NCBI RefSeq assembly: GCF_016863095.1
Contig: NZ_BOOF01000059.1
Location: 1 to 57,606 of the forward strand
DNA length: 57,606 nt
Direction: 5' to 3'
Source of the DNA: Microbispora siamensis
Lineage (GTDB): Bacteria; Actinomycetota; Actinomycetes; Streptosporangiales; Streptosporangiaceae
Shown here one piece after another: positions 1 through 6,654 of this stretch; position 1 is the stretch's first letter; each line of letters opens with the position of its first letter. The notes beneath the pieces were generated by a model. It ran no database searches, was not told the DNA's origin, and was given only the letters and a program-made list of their open reading frames with translations. The position numbers were made by a program, and so were the translations under genes.

Positions 1-216
1 GGAATCAACGATCGCCAGGCCCGTGGTGAGGAACGCGCCGACCTCGACCACGAACATCACCGGATTACGCCACAACGTCACCGGATTCAGCTTCCGCAAC
101 GCCTCAGGCAACGACCTCACGAGCTGCCGGGGATCGAGCAGACCACCGCCCACCTTGCCGCCCTTCCCGGGAGCGGGTGCGCGGCCCGGAGCTTCCGGCG
201 CCTGGAGCACTGTCAT
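1..216 (-). CDS. kdpB: KdpB, K+-transporting ATPase B subunit, N-terminal part (runs off the window)
   Basis: This is the first 72 codons of the P-type ATPase catalytic subunit that drives K+ uptake through KdpA in the cytoplasmic membrane. The visible part has the expected N-terminal cytoplasmic stretch with LDPRQLVRSLPEALRKLNP and the start of the first membrane helix (NPVMFVVEVGAFLTTGLAIV). The ATG (216-214) overlaps the kdpA stop by one base (TGATG), so translation is probably coupled. Codon use is odd: TTG, AAT and CCT codons are common here, unlike the CTC/CTG-rich neighbouring genes. A 108-bp stretch is nearly identical to the other kdpB copy at the right edge of the window. Confidence 0.95.
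   Translation of the reverse strand, partial: MTVLQAPEAPGRAPAPGKGGKVGGGLLDPRQLVRSLPEALRKLNPVTLWRNPVMFVVEVGAFLTTGLAIVDS
43..150 (-). repeat. Near-identical kdpB segment, left copy
   Basis: 108 bp that match 57457-57564 in inverted orientation with a single mismatch that I can find (GCGT/GCGC before AATCCGG). Identity stops sharply after GTGGTCGAG on one side and before GGCGGTGGTC on the other. Confidence 0.85.
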
Positions 217-1877
217 CACTGGATTCCTTCTGCGAGGGGGCCGAGTGCCAGAGCGGGGAGGAAGGTCAGCGCCACCACGATGATCGTCACGCCGACGACC
301 ATGCCGACGAACTGCGGGCGGTGGGTGGGCAGCGTGCCCGCCGAGGCCGGCACGGGGGCCTGCCTGGCCAGCGACCCGGCGAGGCCGAGCACGAAGACGA
401 TCGGCAGGAACCGGCCGAAGGCCATGCACAGCCCGAGCGCGGTGTCGTACCAAGGGGTGTTCACGGTGATGCCGGCGAACGCCGACCCGTTGTTGTTGGA
501 GGCGCTGGTGAACGCGTAGAGCACCTCGGAGAGGCCGTGCGGCCCGGAGTTGAGCATGCTCGCCCGCTGCTCGGGCGAGGCCATGGCCAGCGCGGTGCCC
601 ACGAGCACGAGCGCGGGCGTGGTCAGGAAGTACAGCGAGGCCAGCTTGATCTCGCGCGAGCCGATCCTCTTGCCCAGGTATTCCGGCGTACGACCCACCA
701 TCAGACCGGCCACGAAGACGGTGATCACCGCCAGCACGAGCATGCCGTACAGGCCGGAACCGACGCCGCCGGGCGCCACCTCGCCCAGCATCATGTTGAC
801 CATCGTCATCATGCCGCCGAGCGGTGTGAAGGAATCGTGGAAGGAGTCCACGGCGCCGGTCGAGGTCAGCGTCGTCGCGGTGGCGAACGTGGCGGAGTCG
901 GACACCCCCAGCCGGACCTCCTTGCCCTCCAACGCCGCGCCCACCGCCTGCGGGACGGTCGCGTGCCCGGCGATCTCGAACGTGTTGGTCAGCGCCACAC
1001 TGGCCAGCGCCAGCACGGCCATGACGGCGACGATCGCGTAGCCCTGGCGCACCTGGCCCGCCATCCGGCCGAAGGTGCGCGGCAGCGCGAACGGGATCAC
1101 CAGGATCAGGACGATCTCCACCCAGTTCGTCCACGCGGTGGCGTTCTCGAACGGATGGGCGGAGTTGGCGTTGTAGAAGCCGCCGCCGTTGGTGCCCAGC
1201 AGCTTGATGGCCTCCTGGCTCGCCACCGGGCCCCCGGTGATCGCCTGGGTGCCGCCGGTCAGCGTCGTCACCTCGTGCGGCGCGGCGAAGTTCTGCACCA
1301 CGCCCCCGGCCACCAGGGTCAACGCGCCCACGAAGGCGATCGGCAGCAGGATGCGGATAGTGCCGCGGACCAGGTCCACCCAGAAGTTGCCGAGGTTCTC
1401 GGTCTGGTTGCGGGCGAAGCCGCGCACCAGGGCGATCGCCACGGACATGCCGACCGCCGCCGACACGAAGTTCTGCACCGCCAGGCCGGCCATCTGCACC
1501 AGGTGGCCCATCGTGGACTCACCCGAGTACGCCTGCCAGTTGGTGTTCGTCACGAAGCTGACCGCGGTGTTCCATGCGACGTGGTCCGTCACTCCGGGAA
1601 AGCCGAGGCTCAGCAGCAGTTTGTCCTGCAGGCGCTGGAAGGCGTAGAGGAACAGGATCGAGACGGCCGAGAAGGCGAGCACGCCGCGGGCGTAGACGTT
1701 CCACCGCTGCTCGGCGTCCGGCCGGACACCGACGAGACGGTAGAGCACTCGCTCGACGGCCAGGTGCCGCGTGCCGCTGTAAACGCGGTACATGTAGTCG
1801 CCGAGCGGCCTGTGCGTCAGCACCAGGGCGACGACGAGGGATCCGATGAACACGATCCCGGCCGTGGTCGGCGACAT
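216..1877 (-). CDS. kdpA: KdpA, K+-transporting ATPase A subunit (copy 1)
   Basis: K+-binding and translocating subunit of the KdpFABC pump, 553 residues, the usual length for the family. It is a multi-span membrane protein and carries the filter-region signatures TNTNWQAY near residue 110, GTNGGGFYNANSAHPFENA near residue 230, LGGMMTMVNMMLGE near residue 350 and NNNGSAFAG near residue 465. The ATG overlaps the kdpF stop by one base, and kdpB follows with a one-base overlap, so the operon is fully coupled. It aligns without gaps in length with the second copy at 55757-57418, at roughly 80 percent protein identity by eye, so the two are paralogues and not an assembly duplicate. Confidence 0.97.
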   Translation of the reverse strand: MSPTTAGIVFIGSLVVALVLTHRPLGDYMYRVYSGTRHLAVERVLYRLVGVRPDAEQRWNVYARGVLAFSAVSILFLYAFQRLQDKLLLSLGFPGVTDHVAWNTAVSFVTNTNWQAYSGESTMGHLVQMAGLAVQNFVSAAVGMSVAIALVRGFARNQTENLGNFWVDLVRGTIRILLPIAFVGALTLVAGGVVQNFAAPHEVTTLTGGTQAITGGPVASQEAIKLLGTNGGGFYNANSAHPFENATAWTNWVEIVLILVIPFALPRTFGRMAGQVRQGYAIVAVMAVLALASVALTNTFEIAGHATVPQAVGAALEGKEVRLGVSDSATFATATTLTSTGAVDSFHDSFTPLGGMMTMVNMMLGEVAPGGVGSGLYGMLVLAVITVFVAGLMVGRTPEYLGKRIGSREIKLASLYFLTTPALVLVGTALAMASPEQRASMLNSGPHGLSEVLYAFTSASNNNGSAFAGITVNTPWYDTALGLCMAFGRFLPIVFVLGLAGSLARQAPVPASAGTLPTHRPQFVGMVVGVTIIVVALTFLPALALGPLAEGIQ

Positions 1878-1966
1878 CAGAAACGCTCCGGGAACAGCAG
1901 GGCCGCGATCATGAAGATCACCAGGCCGGCGGCCACGACCAGACCCACGGCGTTGACAGCGCTCAC
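1877..1966 (-). CDS. kdpF: KdpF, 29-residue K+-ATPase stabilising peptide (copy 1)
   Basis: A single-helix membrane peptide that stabilises the KdpFABC complex. It starts with GTG at 1966 and reads as a hydrophobic helix (AVGLVVAAGLVIFMIAALLF) ending in PERF. That ending and the length of 29 residues are typical of KdpF. The start overlaps the stop of the preceding 27-residue gene in a GTGA junction, and the TGA shares its last base with the kdpA ATG. It is short enough to be missed by automatic gene callers. The second copy at 55668-55757 has the same ending and junctions. Confidence 0.9.
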   Translation of the reverse strand: MSAVNAVGLVVAAGLVIFMIAALLFPERF

Positions 1967-2046
1967 AGGCGCTCCACCGCCTTCACCACCAGCCCGCAGA
2001 TCGCGAATATCGCGACCGTCAGGGCGACGAAGATGACGTCAGCCAT
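1963..2046 (-). CDS. 27-residue membrane peptide at the head of the kdp operon (copy 1)
   Basis: A tiny gene, ATG at 2046, preceded by a GAGGAAGTG ribosome-binding stretch. It encodes MADVIFVALTVAIFAICG followed by LVVKAVERL: one predicted membrane helix with a short charged tail. It overlaps kdpF by GTGA. The same gene, in the same place and with the same length, heads the second kdp operon (55588-55671) with about 22 of 27 residues identical, which argues that it is translated and selected. I do not know a named family for it. Its position suggests a further small subunit or regulator of Kdp; that is inference. Confidence 0.75.
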   Translation of the reverse strand: MADVIFVALTVAIFAICGLVVKAVERL

Positions 2047-2101
2047 CTCACTTCCTCAAATCCGGATGCTTGCCTGACCGCCGGATAGACGGCCATGAAT
2101 C

Positions 2102-2142
2102 AGCAAAGCGCCGGATTCAAGAAGTGTTGATGCTCTTGATGC
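2102..2142 (-). promoter_or_regulatory. Putative kdp promoter/regulator site (copy 1)
   Basis: Read on the minus strand, this has TCAAGAGC (2139-2132), 23 bases, then CTTTGCT (2108-2102). The same two elements with exactly the same 23-base gap occur before the second kdp operon. The upstream element lies in a direct repeat (TTGATG on the plus strand at 2127-2132 and 2136-2141). Tandem repeats of this kind are usual for OmpR-family regulators such as KdpE. The rest of the gene-free stretch 2047-2363 shows nothing else I can support. Confidence 0.5.
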
Positions 2143-2363
2143 CTCCCATACGACGGGTGCCGGAACATTTACGCCGTCTCTACGCGGCCGTTCTGGGACC
2201 AAGAGGGGTCGCGCTGTCCCGAAGACACGACCCGGCTGGCGGCGCTCCATCAACGCCGCGTCAGCTTTCCGCGGTCCGGCGTCGAGATTCCGTAGCGATG
2301 GCGTTCCCGCTGGTCGCGCGGGTTCTAGCGTCGCCTTCGTAGAAGTCCTCTGGAAGGCATGAC

Positions 2364-2624
2364 ATGCTCGAAGATCCGTTATATGTGCCGGTTCGCCGCA
2401 GTACGTTCTCCCTGGCGCTGCGCCTGTTCCGGACGGCCGCGGGCAAGCGGACGGCGGTGGCCTTCACCTCGCCGCTCCGGCTGAAGAAGGTGCTGGGCGG
2501 CGACCAGGACTGGATCCGTCTGAGCGAGCCCGCGCTGCGGAGCATGATCAATGACCTCAGCGGAATCGGCATCGTGATCGACCCCGCCGGCACGACGAGC
2601 CGGCCGATCTCCAGGACCGCGTGA
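2364..2624 (+). CDS. SAV_915 family protein
   Basis: An 86-residue cytoplasmic protein of a family common in actinomycetes, with no established function known to me. Family features visible are the start (DPLYVPVR), the LALRLFRTAAGKRTAVAFTS segment, the LGGDQDWIRLSEPALRSM segment and a final short strand ending in VIDP. The ATG at 2364 is preceded by GGAAGG at a good distance. It stands alone between the divergent kdp operon and the regulator operon at 2838. The call rests on remembered family appearance, so the family name is less sure than the gene itself. Confidence 0.75.
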   Translation: MLEDPLYVPVRRSTFSLALRLFRTAAGKRTAVAFTSPLRLKKVLGGDQDWIRLSEPALRSMINDLSGIGIVIDPAGTTSRPISRTA

Positions 2625-2806
2625 TGTGCATCCTCCAGCAGAACCTCACCGACCAGGATGACCGGTTCGGGCAGCTGCCGACGGCCGGGAACCCGCTCTC
2701 CGGCGAAGAGAAGATCACGGGGATCCCGGCGCTCACCTGCGCGTTCCCCGAGCGGAAAGCTGGTGACGCCGCCATGACGTCGTACAGGTGCACAGTTCGG
2801 GATTGA
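2621..2806 (+). CDS. Possible small protein coupled to the SAV_915 gene (doubtful)
   Basis: A 61-codon frame starting with GTG at 2621 that overlaps the preceding stop in a GTGA junction, an arrangement that often marks coupled genes. The product has no recognisable domain and no membrane helix, and its composition is unremarkable. It ends just before the promoter of the next operon. It may equally be chance open frame in GC-rich DNA. Confidence 0.25.
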   Translation: MMCILQQNLTDQDDRFGQLPTAGNPLSGEEKITGIPALTCAFPERKAGDAAMTSYRCTVRD

Positions 2807-2839
2807 TATGACGCCATCATGATGTCATGATGGCGTCAT
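2803..2839 (+). promoter_or_regulatory. Leaderless promoter with perfect 15-bp inverted-repeat operator
   Basis: ATGACGCCATCATGA (2808-2822), two bases, then its exact reverse complement (2825-2839). A -35-like TTGATA (2803-2808) and a -10-like CATGAT (2826-2831) are 17 bp apart and overlap the repeat. Transcription would start about six bases on, at the A of the ATG at 2838, which itself lies in the right arm. This fits an autoregulated leaderless transcript for the ribbon-helix-helix gene that follows. Confidence 0.75.
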
Positions 2840-3371
2840 GGATCTAGCGCCTTATGTCGATCACCTCCGGCGCGAACTCGCGATGGTCGCCGGGGCCGGC
2901 GGCGAGGAAGCCCGTGCTCTGGCCGAGCGCCTCGCCGCGACGCTCGAATCGGCCACCCGGCTCGCGCTGTTGGAGGCTCTGTCCGCCGCAGCGGACGAGA
3001 TCACCCAGGACCTCGCACCCGGCTCGGTCGAGGTGCGCCTACGCGGGCGCGATCCCGGTTTCGTCGTGACGCCACCACCCCAGGGCGCCCGCTCGTACGA
3101 GGGGGAGGGGGAGATCGGGCAGGTCGAGAGACCGTCCGCCCCGCCACCACCCCCGGACGCCGACGAGGGCGGGACGTCCCGGATCTCGTTGCGGATCCCC
3201 GAACACCTCAAGCCGCGCATCGAGGAGGCGGCCACACGCGAGGGGCTGTCGGTCAACGCCTGGCTGGTCCGCGCCGTCGCCGCCGCGCTCGACTCCGGCA
3301 ACGCGGCCCGCCGTTCCGGGCGGCGGCCGGCGCAGCAGACCGGCAACCGCTACAGCGGTTGGGTGCGCTGA
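2838..3371 (+). CDS. Ribbon-helix-helix (HicB/Arc-like) transcriptional regulator
   Basis: A 177-residue protein. The N-terminal 75 residues form an amphipathic helical segment, followed by an acidic and proline-rich linker (RPSAPPPPPDADEGG). Residues from about 113 to 153 form a ribbon-helix-helix: the strand SRISLRIPEHLK, then helices EEAATREGLSVNAWLVRA. Such proteins bind inverted repeats as dimers, and a perfect one covers its own promoter and start codon, so it is probably the autorepressor of the whole operon. There is no Shine-Dalgarno before the ATG, in line with a leaderless message. The stop overlaps the next start (TGATG). The family often sits before DUF4097 genes in actinomycetes. 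Confidence 0.8.
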   Translation: MDLAPYVDHLRRELAMVAGAGGEEARALAERLAATLESATRLALLEALSAAADEITQDLAPGSVEVRLRGRDPGFVVTPPPQGARSYEGEGEIGQVERPSAPPPPPDADEGGTSRISLRIPEHLKPRIEEAATREGLSVNAWLVRAVAAALDSGNAARRSGRRPAQQTGNRYSGWVR

Positions 3372-4300
3372 TGGCCGGCGACAAGAAAGCCGGAGTGTGG
3401 ACCTTCGAGACGGCACGCCCCATCCTCGCCGTCCTCGACTTGGCGACCGCCACCGTCCGGATCAACGCGAGCGACCGCACCGACACCGTCGTCGAAGTCC
3501 GCCCGAGCGACGAATTCAACGACGCCGACGTCGAGGCCGCCCGGCACATCCAGGTGGACTACGCCGATGGCAGGCTCCTCGTGCGGACCGACAAGGAGCA
3601 CGCGGGCTCCGCCTCCGGCTGGGGCCTTTCGCTCGGCAAGCTCGTCGAATCGCCCACGAACTGGGCGCGTTCGCTGCTGCTCGGCCCGGGCTCGGCCGAC
3701 GTGACGATCGACCTGCCGGCCGGCTCCCGCCTCGACGCCAAGACGGCGGGGACCATCCTGTGCCGGGGACCGCTCGGCGAGGTGACGCTCACCACCTCCT
3801 ATGGCGACATCCGGATCGAACAGGCCGGTCGGCTACGGGTGAAGAGCACCCACGGCGAGATCTCGGTCAGCCGCGCGTCCGGGCACGCCGAGGTCACCAC
3901 GACCCACGGCGGCATCCACATAGGCGAGGTCGACGGCACCGCCGCGGTCAAGACCTCCCACGGCGCCGTCCGCATCCGCGAGGTGACCGGCGAACTACGG
4001 CTGAACAGCGCCCACGGCGACATCACCGTCGACCGCGCCCTGGCCGGCGTCGCCGCCAAGACCGCGTACGCCAGCGTGCGGATCGGCGAGGTGGTGTCCG
4101 GCTCGGTCGTCATGGAGACGACGGGCGGCGGCCTGGATCTCGGGATCCGGGAGGGCACCGCCGCCTGGCTGGACGTGAGCTCCACGTACGGCACCGTGGA
4201 CGTCTCCCTCGACCCCAGCGACGCCCCCGGCCAGACGGACCGGATCGTCGAGGTGCGGACCCACACCACCTATGGCGACGTCGTCATCCATCGTTCCTGA
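3371..4300 (+). CDS. DUF4097 family beta-repeat protein
   Basis: A 309-residue protein made of short repeating beta strands. From about residue 120 onward a unit of the form TxHGxIxIxxxxG / TSYGDIRIEQ recurs (STHGEISV, TTHGGIHI, TSHGAVRI, NSAHGDITV, TAYASVRI, STYGTVDV, TTYGDVVI), typical of the bactofilin-like beta-helix of DUF4097. No signal peptide or membrane helix is seen. I chose ATG 3371, which overlaps the previous stop by one base, over a TTG four codons upstream. It is co-transcribed with the regulator and the exporter. Its role is unknown; a scaffold or sensor for the exporter is possible. Confidence 0.85.
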   Translation: MAGDKKAGVWTFETARPILAVLDLATATVRINASDRTDTVVEVRPSDEFNDADVEAARHIQVDYADGRLLVRTDKEHAGSASGWGLSLGKLVESPTNWARSLLLGPGSADVTIDLPAGSRLDAKTAGTILCRGPLGEVTLTTSYGDIRIEQAGRLRVKSTHGEISVSRASGHAEVTTTHGGIHIGEVDGTAAVKTSHGAVRIREVTGELRLNSAHGDITVDRALAGVAAKTAYASVRIGEVVSGSVVMETTGGGLDLGIREGTAAWLDVSSTYGTVDVSLDPSDAPGQTDRIVEVRTHTTYGDVVIHRS

Positions 4301-4317
4301 CAACCGAGGAGAATCCC

Positions 4318-5283
4318 ATGCCAGACGCGATCGTGGCCGAGGGCTTGGTCAAGAAATACGGCGACGTGGCCGCCCTCGACGGAATGGAGCTGACCGTCCC
4401 CGAGGGAACGGTGTTCGGGCTGCTCGGCCCGAACGGTGCCGGCAAGACCACCACGGTGCGAATCCTCACCACGCTGCTCAAGCCGGACGCCGGTCGCGCC
4501 ACGGTGGCCGGGTTCGACGTCGTCCGTGACGCCCACCGGCTGCGTGCGCACATCGGCGCCTCCGGCCAGTACGCCGCCGTGGACGACCACCTCACCGGCG
4601 CGGAGAACCTGGAGATGGTCGGCCGCCTCTACCACCTGGGCACCAGGAGCAGCAGGCAGCGCGCCCGCGAGCTGCTGGAACGCTTCGACCTGGCCGACGC
4701 GGCCGACCGGCCGGTGCGAGGCTACTCGGGCGGCATGCGACGCCGGCTCGACCTGGCCGGCGCGCTGGTCGCCAACCCGCCCGTGCTGTTCCTCGACGAG
4801 CCCACCACCGGCCTGGACCCCCGGGCCAGGATCGGGCTGTGGGACGTCATCGCCGAGCTCGTCGCGGGCGGCACGACGGTGCTGCTCACCACCCAGTACC
4901 TGGAGGAGGCCGACCGGCTCGCCGACCGCATCGCGGTGGTCGACCACGGGCGCGTGATCGCGCTCGGCACGGCCGACGAGCTGAAGGACCAGGTCGGCGG
5001 CGACCGGATTCACCTGTCGGTGACGAGCACGGCGAACCTGGAGAGCGCCGCCAGGACGCTGGCGCCGCTGGCCGTCGGGGACATGCAGATCGACGCCGCC
5101 GCCTTGCAGGTGACGATTCCGGTGGCCGGCGGCGCGGCCACGCTGACCGAGGCACTCGGCCACCTGGCCGCCGAGCGGATCACCGTACGCGATGCCGGCC
5201 TGCGCAGACCGACTCTGGACGACGTGTTCCTGAGCCTCACGGGACACCAGGCCGACGAGAACACCAAGGAGACCGTCCGATGA
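4318..5283 (+). CDS. ABC exporter ATP-binding protein, DrrA-like
   Basis: ATPase subunit, 321 residues, of a daunorubicin-resistance-type exporter. Visible are Walker A GPNGAGKTT (about 38-46), the Q-loop region, signature YSGGMRRRLDLAGAL, Walker B VLFLDEPTTGLDP, the H-loop region (LLTTQYLEEADRLADR), and the C-terminal extension of about 90 residues typical of DrrA (DUF4162-like). ATG 4318 has GAGGAGAAT upstream. The stop overlaps the permease start (ATGA). The exported compound is not predictable; lipids, antibiotics and peptides are all known for this family. Confidence 0.95.
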   Translation: MPDAIVAEGLVKKYGDVAALDGMELTVPEGTVFGLLGPNGAGKTTTVRILTTLLKPDAGRATVAGFDVVRDAHRLRAHIGASGQYAAVDDHLTGAENLEMVGRLYHLGTRSSRQRARELLERFDLADAADRPVRGYSGGMRRRLDLAGALVANPPVLFLDEPTTGLDPRARIGLWDVIAELVAGGTTVLLTTQYLEEADRLADRIAVVDHGRVIALGTADELKDQVGGDRIHLSVTSTANLESAARTLAPLAVGDMQIDAAALQVTIPVAGGAATLTEALGHLAAERITVRDAGLRRPTLDDVFLSLTGHQADENTKETVR

Positions 5284-6083
5284 ACACCCTGCGGCTGGCC
5301 GTCGCCGACGGCGTGACGATCACCAAGCGCAACGCCCTGAAGATCCGGCGAGCCCCCGACCTGCTGGGCGGCGTGGTCATGCTCCCGATCGTGTTCGTGC
5401 TGCTGTTCACCTATGTCTTCGGCAGCATGATCAGCCTGCCCGGCATGTCGTACGGGGAGTACCTGCTGCCCGGGATCTTCGTCATGACGATCGTCACCAG
5501 CGCCCAGATCACCGGCTACACACTGACCCAGGACCTGCAGAGGGGCATCTTCGACCGGTTCCGTACCCTGCCGATGTCGCCCTCGGCGGTGCTGACCGGC
5601 CAGACCGTCAGCGACGTGATCATGAACTTCACCAGCATCGCCACCATGGCGATCGTCGGGCTGCTCGTCGGATGGCGCATCCACAGCTCGCCCTTCGAGG
5701 CCGCCCTCGGGTTCCTGATGCTGCTGCTGTTCGCGTACGCCTTCTCCTGGGTGACGGCCACGGTCGCGCTGGCCCTGCGCACGCCCGAGGTCTTCAACAA
5801 CATCGCCACCATCCTGTCGTTCCCGCTGGTCTTCCTGTCCAACGCCTTCGTCGACAGCACGCGGCTGCCGGGGCCGCTGAAGCCGATCGCCGAATGGAAC
5901 CCGGTCTCCACACTCGTCCAGGCCGCCCGCGAACTGTTCGGCAACACCAGCCCGGCCCTCCCGGTGCCCGGCGCCTGGCCACTGCGGCATGCGGTGCCGG
6001 TGTCGCTGCTGTGGTCGGTCCTGCTCCTGGTCGTATTCGTGCCGCTGGCCACGCGGCTGTACAAGAGAGCCGTCAGTCAATGA
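5280..6083 (+). CDS. ABC exporter permease, DrrB-like (ABC-2 type)
   Basis: A 267-residue membrane subunit of the preceding ATPase. It has about six hydrophobic spans, beginning with GGVVMLPIVFVLLFTYVFGS, and the ABC-2 hallmark sequence around LQRGIFDRFRTLPMSPSAVL, a coupling element that contacts the ATPase. Near the C-terminus is the usual NPVSTLVQAARELF stretch. It overlaps the gene before it (ATGA) and the gene after it (ATGA), so the three are coupled. Confidence 0.95.
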   Translation: MNTLRLAVADGVTITKRNALKIRRAPDLLGGVVMLPIVFVLLFTYVFGSMISLPGMSYGEYLLPGIFVMTIVTSAQITGYTLTQDLQRGIFDRFRTLPMSPSAVLTGQTVSDVIMNFTSIATMAIVGLLVGWRIHSSPFEAALGFLMLLLFAYAFSWVTATVALALRTPEVFNNIATILSFPLVFLSNAFVDSTRLPGPLKPIAEWNPVSTLVQAARELFGNTSPALPVPGAWPLRHAVPVSLLWSVLLLVVFVPLATRLYKRAVSQ

Positions 6084-6598
6084 GCCACGCGATGGGACAC
6101 GTCCCCGACCGGGAGCGTGACAGGGCGGTGGAGCTGGTCCAGCAGGCGTACGCGGACGGCCGGCTCGGCCCCGCCGAGCTGGAGCAGCGGCTCGAACTGG
6201 CGCTCACCGCCGCCTCCTCCCACGAGCTGGAGCCGGTCGTCGCCGACCTGCCGGACGAGGTGGTCCGCATCGCCGCCACCGGCGGGCGCATCACCCGGAC
6301 GGGCGACTGGCACGTCCCGCGCCGGCTGCGCATCGAGTCCGAGTACGGCCGAGTGCGGCTCGACCTGTCCCAGGCCCACATCCCGTATACGCGGATCGAC
6401 ATCGAGCTGTGGCTCGCGTACGGCGGAGCCACGATCACCCTGCCCCCCGGCGCGAGCGCGAACGCCGACGGGGTGCGCATCGGCTGGGGCAAGATGACCT
6501 GCAAGGCGGCGGGCCGCCAATATCCCGGCAAGCTGCACGTCCAGATCACCGGCGAGCTCCCCTACGGCCGCCTCACCATCCGCACCGCGCGAAGGTGA
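6080..6598 (+). CDS. DUF1707 (SHOCT-like) domain protein
   Basis: A 172-residue cytoplasmic protein. Residues 8-60 are a DUF1707 domain: RERDRAVELVQQAYADGRL, then AELEQRLELALTA and DLVADLP-like ending. The rest (about 75-172) is a strand-rich region resembling the C-terminal part of other DUF1707/DUF2154 proteins. It is the last gene of the operon and overlaps the permease by ATGA. Function is unknown; the family is frequently attached to membrane or stress-related genes in actinomycetes. The context suggests an accessory role for the exporter. Confidence 0.8.
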   Translation: MSHAMGHVPDRERDRAVELVQQAYADGRLGPAELEQRLELALTAASSHELEPVVADLPDEVVRIAATGGRITRTGDWHVPRRLRIESEYGRVRLDLSQAHIPYTRIDIELWLAYGGATITLPPGASANADGVRIGWGKMTCKAAGRQYPGKLHVQITGELPYGRLTIRTARR

Positions 6599-6602
6599 CT
6601 CG

Positions 6603-6654
6603 GCAGGCCCCGCCGACGCGAAGCACTGCTAGCCGACGTGGACGTGGGGCCTGC
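6603..6654. terminator. Possible bidirectional terminator between convergent genes
   Basis: GCAGGCCCC (6603-6611) pairs perfectly with GGGGCCTGC (6646-6654) across a 34-base loop. It lies between the convergent DUF1707 and permease genes and reaches into the last codons of the permease. There is no T-tract, which is common for actinomycete terminators. The long loop makes the call weak. Confidence 0.3.

Noticed and set aside
177..2036. Long plus-strand open frame of about 619 codons
   Set aside because: It is the antisense shadow of kdpA and kdpF; it is His/Arg/Gly-rich with no domain, as expected from GC-rich codon bias. The same holds for the long minus-strand frame opposite the right-hand kdpA.
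2056..2342. Small frames on both strands between kdp and the SAV_915 gene
   Set aside because: No ribosome-binding sites, no similarity to known families, and they overlap the likely kdp control elements.
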